Below are positions 52,525 to 60,572 of a stretch of 64,000 bases of DNA, piece by piece. Position 1 is the first letter of the stretch, and the number at the start of each line of letters is the position of its first letter. Origin of the DNA: Hymenobacter terricola (GTDB taxonomy: Bacteria; Bacteroidota; Bacteroidia; Cytophagales; Hymenobacteraceae). The position numbers and the translations under genes are program-made. Under the pieces are notes generated by a model, which did not search any database, had not been told where the DNA came from, and saw only the letters and a program-made list of their open reading frames with translations. Location of the stretch: assembly GCF_017921975.2 (NCBI RefSeq), contig NZ_JAGEMO020000042.1:17565-81564 (forward strand), in the 5' to 3' direction.

Positions 52525-53463
52525 ATGAACCAGCCCCCGCCCAAGCTGCCCCCTGCTGCCCCGCCCCCACTGCCCGTGGAGCGGCTGCGCACGGCCCTGC
52601 CCACGCTGGTGCGCTGGCCCAACCTCGTGATTATGCTGCTGTGCCTGGCGCTGGTGCGGGCCGGCCTGCTGCTGCCCGAGCTGCCGCTCCGGCAGTCGCT
52701 GCTGGCCCCGCGCTTCGGGCTGCTGGTGCTGGCCGCGCTGCTGGTAGCTGCCGCCGGCTACATCATCAACGACTACTACGACGTGAAGATTGACGCCATC
52801 AACCGGCCCGACCGGCTGGTAATTGGCCGCGTGGTGAACCGGCGCAAAGCCATGCTGGCCCACATGGTATTGAGCGGTGTGGGCGTGGTGCTGGCGGGGG
52901 CCCTGCACCCGGTGCTGGGCGTGGTCACGCTGGGCACGGCCTTGCTGCTGTGGGGCTACTCGGCGCGCTTCAAGCGCGTGGCGCTGGTGGGCAACCTCAG
53001 CATTGCCACCCTCACGGCCGCGCTGGTGCTGCTGCCCGAGCTGCAGCTGCAGCTGGAGCGCCACGACGGCCACAGCGTGGTGTGGCCCTATGCGCTGGCG
53101 GCCTTTCTGCTCACGGTGGTGCGCGAGATTGTGAAAGATGTAGAAGACATGCGCGGCGATGCCCAGCACGGCTGCCACACCCTGCCGCTGGTGTGGGGCG
53201 TGGCGCGCACCAAATGGGTGGCCGGGGTTTTTCTGGCGTGTCTGGCACTACTTACGCTCGCGGCCACGGGCCGGCTATTTATGAGCGGGCACTGGCCGCT
53301 GGGCACCTGGCTGCTGCTGCTGGTGTTGGTACCAATGGCCCAATTGGCCCGCCTGCTCATCCGGGCCGACCGGCGGCGGCACTTCCGGCACCTCAGCTCG
53401 TGGTGCAAAGGCATCATGCTGGCGGGCGTGCTGAGCATGGCGCTGGCCGGGACATTGGGGTAG
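52525..53463 (+). CDS. UbiA family prenyltransferase
   Basis: 312 residues with about eight membrane segments. The first Asp-rich motif is NDYYDVKIDAINRPDR at 82-97 (NDxxDxxxD) and the second is DVEDMRGDAQHG near 209-220. UbiA enzymes transfer a prenyl chain from a diphosphate to an aromatic or alcohol acceptor. Bacteroidota members of this subgroup are usually annotated as geranylgeranylglycerol-phosphate geranylgeranyltransferase-like; the acceptor is not known. A Pro-rich N-terminal tail of about 18 residues precedes the first membrane segment. A GACCTTTG box is about 25 bases upstream. Confidence 0.88.
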   Translation: MNQPPPKLPPAAPPPLPVERLRTALPTLVRWPNLVIMLLCLALVRAGLLLPELPLRQSLLAPRFGLLVLAALLVAAAGYIINDYYDVKIDAINRPDRLVIGRVVNRRKAMLAHMVLSGVGVVLAGALHPVLGVVTLGTALLLWGYSARFKRVALVGNLSIATLTAALVLLPELQLQLERHDGHSVVWPYALAAFLLTVVREIVKDVEDMRGDAQHGCHTLPLVWGVARTKWVAGVFLACLALLTLAATGRLFMSGHWPLGTWLLLLVLVPMAQLARLLIRADRRRHFRHLSSWCKGIMLAGVLSMALAGTLG

Positions 53464-53466
53464 AAT

Positions 53467-53545
53467 TTAGTTGTTAGTTGTCAGGATTAACAGCACCGTG
53501 TCTTCCCGATTTAAGCCTAACAACTGACAACGAACAACTAGCAAC
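53467..53545. repeat. Heptamer hairpin, TAGTTGT word, between UbiA and yjjG
   Basis: TAGTTGTTAGTTGTCAG (left) pairs with CTGACAACGAACAACTA (right) with one mismatch. It begins three bases after the UbiA stop and ends four bases before the yjjG ATG. Confidence 0.82.
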
Positions 53546-53549
53546 CAGA

Positions 53550-54242
53550 ATGAAATACCGTCACCTCTTCTTCGACCTCGACCACACGCTGTGGGATTTT
53601 GAGAAAAACGCCAACGAAACGCTGCACACGCTGTTTGAACGGCATGATTTTGCCCGTTTCGGCACCTTCACCGTGGAGGAATTCATCCGCGTGTACAGCG
53701 ACATCAACCACGCCCTGTGGCGGCTGTATCAGAACAATAAAATCACGCAGCGGCAGCTCCGCGACGTTCGGTTTGTGCGCACGCTGACCCGGCTGGGCGT
53801 GCCCGAAGACCAGATTCCGGCCACTATTTCGGCGGAGTTCACGGATATTCTTCCCCAGAAGTCGGCGGTTTTTCCCTTCACCCACGAGGTGCTGGACTAC
53901 CTGAAGCCGAACTACCGGCTGCATTTGATTACGAACGGCTTCAACGACATCCAGGGCATCAAGCTGGCTTCGTCGAACCTGACGCACTACTTCGAGGAAA
54001 TCATCACCTCCGAGCAAAGCGGCTGCCTCAAGCCCGACCCGCGCATGTTTCAGCACGCCCTGGAGCGCACCGGCGCCGCCGCCGCCGAAAGCCTGATGAT
54101 TGGCGACAACCTGGAATGCGACGTGCTGGGCGCCTACAACGCCGGCATCGACCAGGTGTATTTCAACCCCGACAAGCGGCGCCACTTCACCCAAATAACC
54201 CACGAAATCAGTTGCCTGAGCGAGCTGAAGGATATTTTGTAA
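53550..54242 (+). CDS. yjjG: YjjG-type HAD nucleotidase
   Basis: 230 residues. HAD motif I FFDLDHTLW has D9 and D11, motif II is LITNGFN near 128, motif III K160-type is SGCLKPDPRMF, and motif IV is MIGDNLECDVLGA. YjjG-type enzymes remove phosphate from non-canonical pyrimidine nucleotides, protecting DNA synthesis. The FEKNANETLHTLF start is typical of this subgroup. The ATG at 53550 is chosen since upstream codons lie inside a heptamer hairpin. It is followed after 8 bases by a dNMP kinase-like gene, another nucleotide-metabolism enzyme. Confidence 0.92.
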   Translation: MKYRHLFFDLDHTLWDFEKNANETLHTLFERHDFARFGTFTVEEFIRVYSDINHALWRLYQNNKITQRQLRDVRFVRTLTRLGVPEDQIPATISAEFTDILPQKSAVFPFTHEVLDYLKPNYRLHLITNGFNDIQGIKLASSNLTHYFEEIITSEQSGCLKPDPRMFQHALERTGAAAAESLMIGDNLECDVLGAYNAGIDQVYFNPDKRRHFTQITHEISCLSELKDIL

Positions 54243-54250
54243 GCCCCCCC

Positions 54251-54799
54251 ATGATACACCTCATTGGCCTTTCCGGCCGCCGGGGCAGCGGCAAAGACTC
54301 CGTGGCCCGCCTCATTCAGCAGCTCCAGCCGGAGCGCATCTGGCAGATTCGCTCCTTCGGCGATTCCATCAAAGCCGTCTGCGCCGCCCTCACGGGCGAG
54401 GAAACCGCGCCTTACTACACCCAAAAAGGCAAGGCCGAGCTGGTGCCCACCTTCCGGCGCACGCGGGGCGAAATGCTGCAGCAAGTGGGCCAGGCCCTGC
54501 GCGAGTGGGAGCCGCTGGTGTGGGTCGATGCCTTCTTCGCCGCCCTCCCACCCGATGCTTTCGTGCTGGTGCCCGACGTGCGCTTCGCCAACGAGGCCGA
54601 CCCCATCCGGGCCCGCGGCGGCCTCATGCTGCGCGTGGAAGGCGACCCCCTCCAACAGCGCGGCGACGGCACCCGCGACGACAACCACCCCAGCGAAATC
54701 GCCATGGACAATTACCCCCGCTTCGCCGCCACCCTGCACAACACCGGCTCCCGCGACGACCTCACCCGGCAGGTGCGCGAGCTCCTGGGGATGCTGTAG
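54251..54799 (+). CDS. Deoxynucleotide monophosphate kinase-like protein
   Basis: 182 residues. P-loop GLSGRRGSGKDS at 6-17, then a FGDSIK nucleobase-side segment and a WVDAFFAALP stretch with VLVPDVRFANEADPIRARGG, the layout of phage-type dNMP kinases. The predicted role is phosphorylation of dNMPs, or an adenylate-kinase-like nucleotide kinase. The last 39 bases (54761-54799) occur again at 55063-55101 with five differences. The stop codon is overlapped by the start of a long palindrome. It may be co-transcribed with yjjG. Confidence 0.8.
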   Translation: MIHLIGLSGRRGSGKDSVARLIQQLQPERIWQIRSFGDSIKAVCAALTGEETAPYYTQKGKAELVPTFRRTRGEMLQQVGQALREWEPLVWVDAFFAALPPDAFVLVPDVRFANEADPIRARGGLMLRVEGDPLQQRGDGTRDDNHPSEIAMDNYPRFAATLHNTGSRDDLTRQVRELLGML

Positions 54800-54880
54800 C
54801 GCGGACTTTGTAGTCCGCGTCCCCGCGCCATATTGAACGATTGCGACCTGCGCGGGGACGCGGACTGCAAAGTCCGCGCT
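54798..54880. repeat. GC-rich palindrome after the dNMP kinase gene
   Basis: Arms 54798-54828 and 54850-54880 pair over 31 bases with one mismatch; the repeating core is GCGGACTTTG and GTCCGCGTCCCCGCG. It is not related in sequence to the GTCATG family. It could terminate transcription of the kinase gene. Confidence 0.88.
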
Positions 54881-54885
54881 ACTCC

Positions 54886-55074
54886 CGAAACACCCCTTCC
54901 CTACACCAAAACACCATTTACCAGTGGCAAAAAGCCTCTTCCCTCCTCCAAAACACGATTGACCCGCGCTAAAACAGCATTGCCCAAGCTAAAAACAGTA
55001 CTTCCCGCTGCTAAAACACCACCGCCCGGCGGCAAAACACTCCTTCCCCCTTCTACAACAGTCTCACTTGGCAG
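54886..55074. repeat. Array of nine degenerate 21-base units with regularly spaced A runs
   Basis: Nine units of exactly 21 bases start at 54886, 54907, 54928, 54949, 54970, 54991, 55012, 55033 and 55054. Most follow YAAAACAnnnnTTnCCCnnnn; the first four or five positions (an A run) and the CCC are best kept, the rest varies freely. The A runs recur every 21 bases, that is, two turns of B-DNA. One frame would code PxxKTxL heptads. The gap 54800-55137 holds no convincing gene. Confidence 0.85.
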
Positions 55075-55101
55075 GTGCGCGAGCTGCTGGGGATACTGTA
55101 A
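55063..55101. repeat. Second copy of the dNMP kinase gene end
   Basis: 39 bases match the last 39 bases of the kinase gene (54761-54799) at 34 positions, including the stop codon (TAA instead of TAG). The two copies flank the palindrome and the 21-base array, 302 bases apart. Confidence 0.9.
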
Positions 55102-55137
55102 ATACTTTTGACTCTACGTTCATTCTAGCGAATCTCA

Positions 55138-55566
55138 ATGGTTAGCAAAACCCTCATGCAAATGGTCCTTTTCCTCATCGGCATGGTGATGATTGGGGCA
55201 TTTTTTCTGGAAACGGCTGGGCGCTGGAGTTCTAGCCGAGGACCTCTCACCACAGCAGTGCTGTTGAATAAAGCTGAAATTATCAACCCCAAAGCGGCAA
55301 GCAACACCTTCAAACTTACGTTGAGGTTTAAAAGAGAAATGGGCGATTCCGTTACCGCCACTACCGAGGTAAGTCAGGGTGCTTTCGCTGCTTATGGCAT
55401 AGGAAGCCTTATTTCAATTCATTATCAGCTTAATAATCCCCAGAATGCTGTTGTAGCAACTGAAGGATGGTTTGAATGGAAAACCTTGGGTATTCTGGCT
55501 TTTGGGTTAGTACTGTTTTACGCTGGTATTACGATGAAGGAAGGAAAGCAGAAAGAGGCTGTGTAG
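55138..55566 (+). CDS. DUF3592 family membrane protein
   Basis: 142 residues. One membrane segment near 5-25 (MQMVLFLIGMVMIGAFFLE), a soluble middle of about 90 residues with beta-strand character (LTLRFKREMGDSVTATTEVSQGAF; IGSLISIHYQLNNPQNAVV) and a second membrane segment near 115-133 (LGILAFGLVLFYAGITM). This is the DUF3592 design. GC content is clearly lower than in neighbouring genes, which may mean transfer. Function unknown. A broken relative is at 17866. Confidence 0.75.
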   Translation: MVSKTLMQMVLFLIGMVMIGAFFLETAGRWSSSRGPLTTAVLLNKAEIINPKAASNTFKLTLRFKREMGDSVTATTEVSQGAFAAYGIGSLISIHYQLNNPQNAVVATEGWFEWKTLGILAFGLVLFYAGITMKEGKQKEAV

Positions 55567-55593
55567 AAACGTCAGCTTCTTAACACCGCCCTT

Positions 55594-55601
55594 TACCTTT
55601 G
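55594..55601 (+). promoter_or_regulatory. Bacteroidota -7 box for pruA
   Basis: TACCTTTG, 43 bases before the pruA ATG. Confidence 0.55.
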
Positions 55602-55644
55602 CCTCGTCCCACCCCAAACCTTCCTACAAACCAACCCGAACCCC

Positions 55645-57309
55645 ATGGCCACCGGCTTTTTCAACGTCCCAATCCCGATTAACGAACCCGTCAAAGGCTA
55701 CGCGCCCGGCTCGAAAGAGAAGCTGGAGCTTCAGCAGGAGCTCAAGCGCCTGAACCAATTGGAGCTGGACATCCCGATGCACATCGGCGGCCGGGAAGTT
55801 CGCACCGGCGACCTGCGCCGCATCAGCCCGCCGCACGACCACCAGCGCACCATCGGCCACTTCCACTATGGCACCGCCAGCCACGTCACCCAGGCCATTG
55901 AGGCGGCCCTGGCCGCCCGCACCGCCTGGGCCGAAATGCCCTGGGAGCACCGCGCCGCCATCTTCCTCAAAGCCGCCGACCTGCTGGCCGGCCCCTACCG
56001 CGCCCGCATCAACGCGGCCACCATGCTGGCCCAGAGCAAAAACGCCTTCCAGGCCGAAATCGACGCCGCCTGCGAGCTGATTGACTTTTTCCGCTTCAAC
56101 GTGCACTTCATGCACCAGGTGTACCAGCAGCAGCCCGAGAGCCTGCCCGGCATGTGGAACCGCCTGGAGCAGCGCCCGCTCGAAGGCTTCGTGTTCGCCC
56201 TCACGCCCTTTAACTTCACGTCCATCGCCGGCAACCTGCCCTCCTCCGCTGCCATGATGGGCAACGTCGTGGTCTGGAAACCGGCCGACGCCCAGGTGTA
56301 CTCCGCCCAGGTCCTGATGGACCTCTTCAAGGAAGCCGGTGTACCCGATGGCGTCATCAACCTGATTTACGCCGACGGCCCGGTAGTGGGCGACGTCATG
56401 TTCAAGCACCCCGATTTCGCCGGCATCCACTTCACCGGCTCCACCAAGGTCTTCCAGACCATCTGGCAGGAAATCGGCCAGAACATCCACCGCTACAAAT
56501 CCTACCCCCGCATCGTGGGCGAAACCGGCGGCAAAGACTTCATCCTCGCCCACCCCTCCGCCCATGCCAAAGCCGTAGCCGTGGGCATTTCGCGCGGCGC
56601 ATTCGAGTACCAGGGCCAGAAATGCTCCGCCGCCTCCCGCGTCTACCTGCCCTCCAACCTCGCCGATGAAATCCTCGGCTACGTGAAGGAAGACCTCGCC
56701 TCCTTCAAAATGGGCGACGTGGAAGACTTCTCGAACTTCATCAACGCCGTCATCAGCGAAGTTTCCTTCGATAAGCTCGCCAAATACATCGACGGCGCCA
56801 AAGCCGACCCGAACGCCGAAATTATCGCTGGCGGCGGCTACGACAAGTCGAAAGGCTACTTCGTCGAGCCCACTGTCATCGTGACCAAAGACCCGAAATA
56901 TGTGACGATGTGCGAGGAGCTGTTCGGCCCCGTCGTCACCGTCCACGTCTACGACGCCGACAAGTTCGAGGAAACCCTGACCCTCGTCGACACCACCTCG
57001 CCCTACGCCCTCACCGGCGCCATCTTCTCGCAGGACCGGTACGCCATCGACCTGGCCTCGAAGAAGCTGGTGCACGCCGCCGGCAACTTTTACATCAACG
57101 ACAAGCCCACCGGCGCCGTGGTGGGCCAGCAGCCCTTTGGCGGCGCCCGCGCCTCCGGCACCAACGACAAAGCCGGCTCCATGCTGAACCTGCTGCGCTG
57201 GGTGTCGCCCCGCGCCATCAAGGAAACTTTCGTCCCCGTGACGGATTACCGCTACCCCTTCCTCGGCTCGGAGCCAGCCGAGGATTTGAACCGCGACAAA
57301 GGCTTGTAG
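55645..57309 (+). CDS. pruA: L-glutamate gamma-semialdehyde dehydrogenase (1-pyrroline-5-carboxylate dehydrogenase)
   Basis: Second step of proline breakdown, oxidising glutamate semialdehyde to glutamate with NAD. 554 residues, the length of the stand-alone PruA type. Catalytic E293 (in VGETGGKDF) and C327 (in YQGQKCSAASR) are present, with the NAD-binding HFTGSTKVF near residue 270. TPFNFTSIAGNLPSSAAMMGN is typical of this subgroup. A TACCTTTG box precedes it and a strong terminator follows. No proline dehydrogenase gene is adjacent. Confidence 0.96.
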   Translation: MATGFFNVPIPINEPVKGYAPGSKEKLELQQELKRLNQLELDIPMHIGGREVRTGDLRRISPPHDHQRTIGHFHYGTASHVTQAIEAALAARTAWAEMPWEHRAAIFLKAADLLAGPYRARINAATMLAQSKNAFQAEIDAACELIDFFRFNVHFMHQVYQQQPESLPGMWNRLEQRPLEGFVFALTPFNFTSIAGNLPSSAAMMGNVVVWKPADAQVYSAQVLMDLFKEAGVPDGVINLIYADGPVVGDVMFKHPDFAGIHFTGSTKVFQTIWQEIGQNIHRYKSYPRIVGETGGKDFILAHPSAHAKAVAVGISRGAFEYQGQKCSAASRVYLPSNLADEILGYVKEDLASFKMGDVEDFSNFINAVISEVSFDKLAKYIDGAKADPNAEIIAGGGYDKSKGYFVEPTVIVTKDPKYVTMCEELFGPVVTVHVYDADKFEETLTLVDTTSPYALTGAIFSQDRYAIDLASKKLVHAAGNFYINDKPTGAVVGQQPFGGARASGTNDKAGSMLNLLRWVSPRAIKETFVPVTDYRYPFLGSEPAEDLNRDKGL

Positions 57310-57350
57310 CAGGTTTTTTCGAGCGCTTAATTTTAGCAAGCTCTCGAAGT

Positions 57351-57387
57351 AAAAAAGCCGCTTCCAGTGTTGGAAGCGGCTTTTTTT
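57351..57387 (+). terminator. Rho-independent terminator after pruA
   Basis: AAAAAAGCCGCTTCCA pairs perfectly with TGGAAGCGGCTTTTTT around GTGT. T run on both strands, so it also serves the minus-strand relic downstream. Confidence 0.88.
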
Positions 57388-57414
57388 ATCAGGGAAAATT
57401 TAAGCTGCCGCAGC

Positions 57415-57820
57415 TTATTCGGGCATTGAGTCGTGCTCCAGCCGCGACTGAATGGCGCGAATTCCTCCACTGTCGAGGGGTTGGTGAATTAGTCCCGCTA
57501 CCAGGTTATAATTTCTCGATTTTTCCAGGTCAGTCAGCGCCAGCGACGACGTGAGAATGTAGATGGCGCATTTTCCGCACCGCTCTTCCTTTATAAGGCG
57601 CCAAGGCATCCAGAAACTGCCAGCCGTTCATTACCGGCATATTCAGGTCCAGAAAAACCACTTGCGGCACGGCCCCTTTCTTCCCTTTCACCAGGATATC
57701 CAACGCTCCCCCGGCCGACTGAAACGTGCAGATAGAATTGGAAAAGCCTTCGGCCCGCCCCGCAACAATTGTTCGGTGAGGTATGGCGAGGTTGTCGTCG
57801 TCAATCGGGAAGGTTTTCAT
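57415..57820 (-). pseudogene. Frameshifted response regulator (receiver domain)
   Basis: Starts MKTFPIDDDNLA (IDDD acidic pocket) at 57820 and reads VPQVVFLDLNMPVMNGWQFLDALAPYK, with the phosphate-accepting Asp in LDLNMP. At about 57590-57600 the frame shifts: the next frame continues EERCGKCAIYILTSSLALTDLEKSRNYNLVAGLIHQPLDS to a stop at 57415. Joined, the pieces make a normal single-domain receiver (ILTSS with the switch Ser/Thr, and HQPLD where KPLD is usual, so the conserved Lys is Gln). The N-terminal portion is also diverged. The start overlaps the end of the kinase relic by 20 bases. Confidence 0.82.
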
Positions 57821-58557
57821 CCGCACGGTGCCTAAAACAGAGGGTGAATCCAATGCCTGCGTTCACTTGGCTTTGAATAGAAATACGCCCACCCATGGCT
57901 TCCACATGGGCTTTTACCAGGCGCATCCCAATGCCGCGCCCAGCTGTACCGGCATGGAAACGGCGGTACAGCTGGAAAAAATCTTCGCCCACCCTATCCA
58001 GGTCAAAACCCGAGCCGTTGTCGCTGACGGTGATAGTCGTATCCAACTCCGGGCCGACGGCGGCCGCGATGCCAATACGCAGCGGCCGGGTGTATGAACG
58101 GTGTTTACTGGCGTTGGAAATCAGGTAGTGAAAAATACTGCAAAAATAAGCCCGACTGCCATGCAGAAATAATGCCATTGGTACAGTGGTGGATAGCTGA
58201 CCACTGCACGCCTGCAACGACTCCTGCAAAGGGAACAATGCCTGTTCGCTCACGGCCGCCACCGGTTCCGGACGGTAGCCATCCTGCCCATCCCGCAGCG
58301 AAAGGACCAGGCTGAGCGACGGCTCAGGAATGGCCTCCTCCACGTAGCGGCCGGTTACGTGCGCAATGGCCAGGCCGGTGGTTTTCTCGAAGGCCTTGAT
58401 TGGCAAAAACGAACCGATAGCAGCCATTCTTCTCCTTGTTTAGCACAAACGTAACATCGGCAATGGCACTGAAAATAACCAATAATTGTCGTTTCCGCTC
58501 TGCCAGGGCAACGTTTGCCGCAGTCGGGTCCGCCGGGTAATGCTCAGGACTCGACAT
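57801..58557 (-). pseudogene. Decayed PAS histidine kinase
   Basis: From an ATG at 58557 one frame gives a PAS start (LLVIFSAIADVTFVLNKEKNGCYRFVFANQ). At about 58398 the frame shifts and continues AFEKTTGLAIAHVTGRYVEEAIPEPSLSLVL, the rest of the PAS core. Next should come about 150 residues with the His-containing dimerisation helix; they are missing. The ATPase domain follows: YLISNASKHRS (N box, with H for K/E), TITVSDNGSGFDL (G1), GRGIGMRLVKAHVEAMGGRI (G2). So there is at least one frameshift and one deletion, and no phosphorylatable His. I call it a dead gene, paired with the broken regulator downstream. Confidence 0.8.
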
Positions 58558-58787
58558 GGCGAGAAAAGATTTGGCAGCGCCAGGGCACGCTGGCTCGGCA
58601 ATCCCGGCAGTAAAAACAGATGGACAACAGGATGTCAACCTAAATAAAGCATGTTCAATCCAAACAAAAACCAGTAGCTCGTCAAATCATCTTCGAAGTC
58701 ACGACTCATGGTGTTTGGTCACCCGCGCAACCCGACCAGTCCAAAAACGGTTGTCGCCCCAACATTGCGCCCCAACCCCGTGGGCGC

Positions 58788-58795
58788 TACCTTTG
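58788..58795 (+). promoter_or_regulatory. Bacteroidota -7 box for the nuoA-G genes
   Basis: TACCTTTG, 44 bases before the nuoA ATG. The rest of 58558-58787 shows no gene or repeat I can identify. Confidence 0.6.
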
Positions 58796-58839
58796 CCCTT
58801 CAGCGCCCGTGAGGCCTGTTTGCTATAAATCTGACCGCT

Positions 58840-59310
58840 ATGTACCTAGCCCTGCCGGCTGTTAATTACCAGCCTTCCGATTACCTCCCAATTATCATTC
58901 AATTCGGTCTGGCCCTGGCTTTTGTGGCCTTCGCCATGATTGTTTCGCACCTCGTGGGTCCCAAGCGCCACAGCACCGTGAAGGATGCGTCGTTCGAATG
59001 CGGCATCGAATCGGTGGGCAACGCCCGGACCCCGATTTCGGTGAAATACTTCCTCACGGCCATTGTGTTCGTGCTGTTTGACGTGGAAGTCATCTTCATG
59101 TATCCTTGGGCGGTGAACTTCCGCGCGCTCAACCAGAACGGTTATAGCGGCTTCATTGAGATGATAATTTTCATGGCGCTGCTGCTGGCAGGTTTCTTCT
59201 ACATTATCAAAAAGGGCATTCTGCGCTGGAACGAAGTGCCGACCGGCCAAACTTTCGCCACTACCCCGGTGTTGGAAAACCGGCCCGCTCAAGTGTCGAA
59301 AGCCGCCTAA
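58840..59310 (+). CDS. nuoA: NADH-quinone oxidoreductase subunit A
   Basis: 156 residues, three membrane segments. FECGIESVGNARTPISVKYFLTAIVFVLFDVEVIFMYPWAV is the conserved core (the Cys of FECG and the acidic DVE). Membrane subunit near the quinone site. The polar tail after residue 130 is longer than in E. coli. First gene of the right-hand nuo block; a promoter box lies 44 bases upstream. nuoB follows after 20 bases. Confidence 0.96.
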   Translation: MYLALPAVNYQPSDYLPIIIQFGLALAFVAFAMIVSHLVGPKRHSTVKDASFECGIESVGNARTPISVKYFLTAIVFVLFDVEVIFMYPWAVNFRALNQNGYSGFIEMIIFMALLLAGFFYIIKKGILRWNEVPTGQTFATTPVLENRPAQVSKAA

Positions 59311-59330
59311 TCTGCTTGTCTTTTATAACT

Positions 59331-59888
59331 ATGGCTGATAACCGAGTTCCTGAAATAAAAACCGTCGAAGCGCCAGAGGGCGTCGAAGGCGCTGGCTTCT
59401 TTGCCACTTCACTGGAGAAAGTCGTGGGCATTGCCCGTGCCAACTCGCTCTGGCCCCTGCCCTTCGCCACTTCGTGCTGCGGCATCGAGTTCATGGCCAC
59501 CATGGGCTCGCACTACGACATTTCGCGCTTTGGCTCCGAGCGGCCCAGCTTCTCGCCCCGCCAGGCCGATTTGCTCATGGTAATGGGTACCATCGCCAAG
59601 AAAATGGCCCCCATCGTGAAGCAGGTGTACGAGCAGATGGCCGAGCCCCGCTGGGTGCTGGCCATGGGCGCCTGCGCCTGCTCGGGCGGCATTTTCGACT
59701 CGTACTCGGTGCTGCAAGGCATCGACCGCATTATCCCGGTCGATGTGTACGTGCCCGGCTGCCCACCCCGCCCCGAGCAAGTGCTCGACGGCCTGATGCG
59801 CGTGCAGGACCTGGCCAAGAACGAATCTTTCCGCCGCCGCAACGCGCCTGAGTATCAGGCCTTGCTGGCGTCTTACAACATTAAGTAA
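59331..59888 (+). CDS. nuoB: NADH-quinone oxidoreductase subunit B
   Basis: 185 residues. Holds the N2 4Fe-4S cluster that passes electrons to quinone. Ligands are visible: C49 and C50 in TSCCGIEF, C115 in GACACSGG and C144 in PGCPPRPE. The ATG at 59331 is preferred to an upstream in-frame start because it gives the usual length. A heptamer hairpin fills the 105-base gap to nuoC. Confidence 0.97.
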   Translation: MADNRVPEIKTVEAPEGVEGAGFFATSLEKVVGIARANSLWPLPFATSCCGIEFMATMGSHYDISRFGSERPSFSPRQADLLMVMGTIAKKMAPIVKQVYEQMAEPRWVLAMGACACSGGIFDSYSVLQGIDRIIPVDVYVPGCPPRPEQVLDGLMRVQDLAKNESFRRRNAPEYQALLASYNIK

Positions 59889-59891
59889 TCG

Positions 59892-59988
59892 AGCTGGTAG
59901 CCATTAGCTGGTAGCTGTTAGCTCCGTGGAGCAAAGCAAGTTACGGTTGAACGAAAAGCTAACAGCTAGTAGCTCCCAGCTAACAGCT
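59892..59988. repeat. Heptamer hairpin, AGCTGTT/AGCTGGT word, between nuoB and nuoC
   Basis: Left arm 59892-59923 and right arm 59957-59988 (32 bases each) pair with few mismatches and are built of AGCTnnT words. It starts three bases after the nuoB stop and ends five bases before the nuoC ATG, inside the operon. Confidence 0.87.
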
Positions 59989-59993
59989 AAGAA

Positions 59994-60554
59994 ATGAATC
60001 CTCAGGAATCTGCCGCCGCTCCCGAAGCGCCCGTTGCCGAAGACCCGATAAAGGCCCAGAATGCGCAAGTGCTGGCCCTACTGCACCGTTTGGCGGGCGA
60101 GGCGGCCTTTACCGATGTAGCGGAGCCCTACGGCCTGCTGACGGCAACCACAACGCGGGAGCGCATCCACGAAATCATCGCCGGCCTGCAGCAGGACCAG
60201 GAGTTGAAATTCCACTTTCTGACCACGCTGTGCGGCATCAATTACCCGGAGAATGAGGGCAAGGAGTTGGGCATTATCTACCACCTGCACAGCCTCACGA
60301 AGAACATCCGGCTGCGTCTGAAAATCTTCTTCCCCATCGCCGACCCGGTAGTGCCCACCATCACGGACCTCTACAACGCTGCCAACTGGCTGGAGCGCGA
60401 GACGTTCGACTTCTACGGCGTCATTTTCACCGGCCACCCCAATCTCATTCGCATCCTCAACGTGGAGGACATGGACTACCACCCGATGCGGAAAGAATAT
60501 CCGCTCGAAGACGGTACCCGCGAAGACAAAACCGACCTGTTTTTCGGCCGCTAG
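59994..60554 (+). CDS. nuoC: NADH-quinone oxidoreductase subunit C
   Basis: 186 residues, peripheral subunit of complex I that supports NuoD. Conserved: LTTLCGINYPE, DLYNAANWLERETFDFYGVIFTGHPNLIRIL and the end YPLEDGTREDKTDLFFGR, typical of 30-kDa subunit. An acidic/Ala-rich N-terminal tail of about 20 residues precedes the domain. nuoC and nuoD are separate genes here, not fused as in E. coli. nuoD follows after 18 bases. Confidence 0.96.
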   Translation: MNPQESAAAPEAPVAEDPIKAQNAQVLALLHRLAGEAAFTDVAEPYGLLTATTTRERIHEIIAGLQQDQELKFHFLTTLCGINYPENEGKELGIIYHLHSLTKNIRLRLKIFFPIADPVVPTITDLYNAANWLERETFDFYGVIFTGHPNLIRILNVEDMDYHPMRKEYPLEDGTREDKTDLFFGR

Positions 60555-60572
60555 GCCCCTGATAATCATATC

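Noticed and set aside
54886..55074. Array as a CRISPR
   Set aside because: Units are only 21 bases long with partial conservation, there are no unique spacers between identical repeats, and no cas gene is in the window.
54833..55111. A 92-residue protein from the 21-base array
   Set aside because: The frame starts in a palindrome and ends in a copy of another gene's end. No family resemblance, so I treat the array as DNA structure first.
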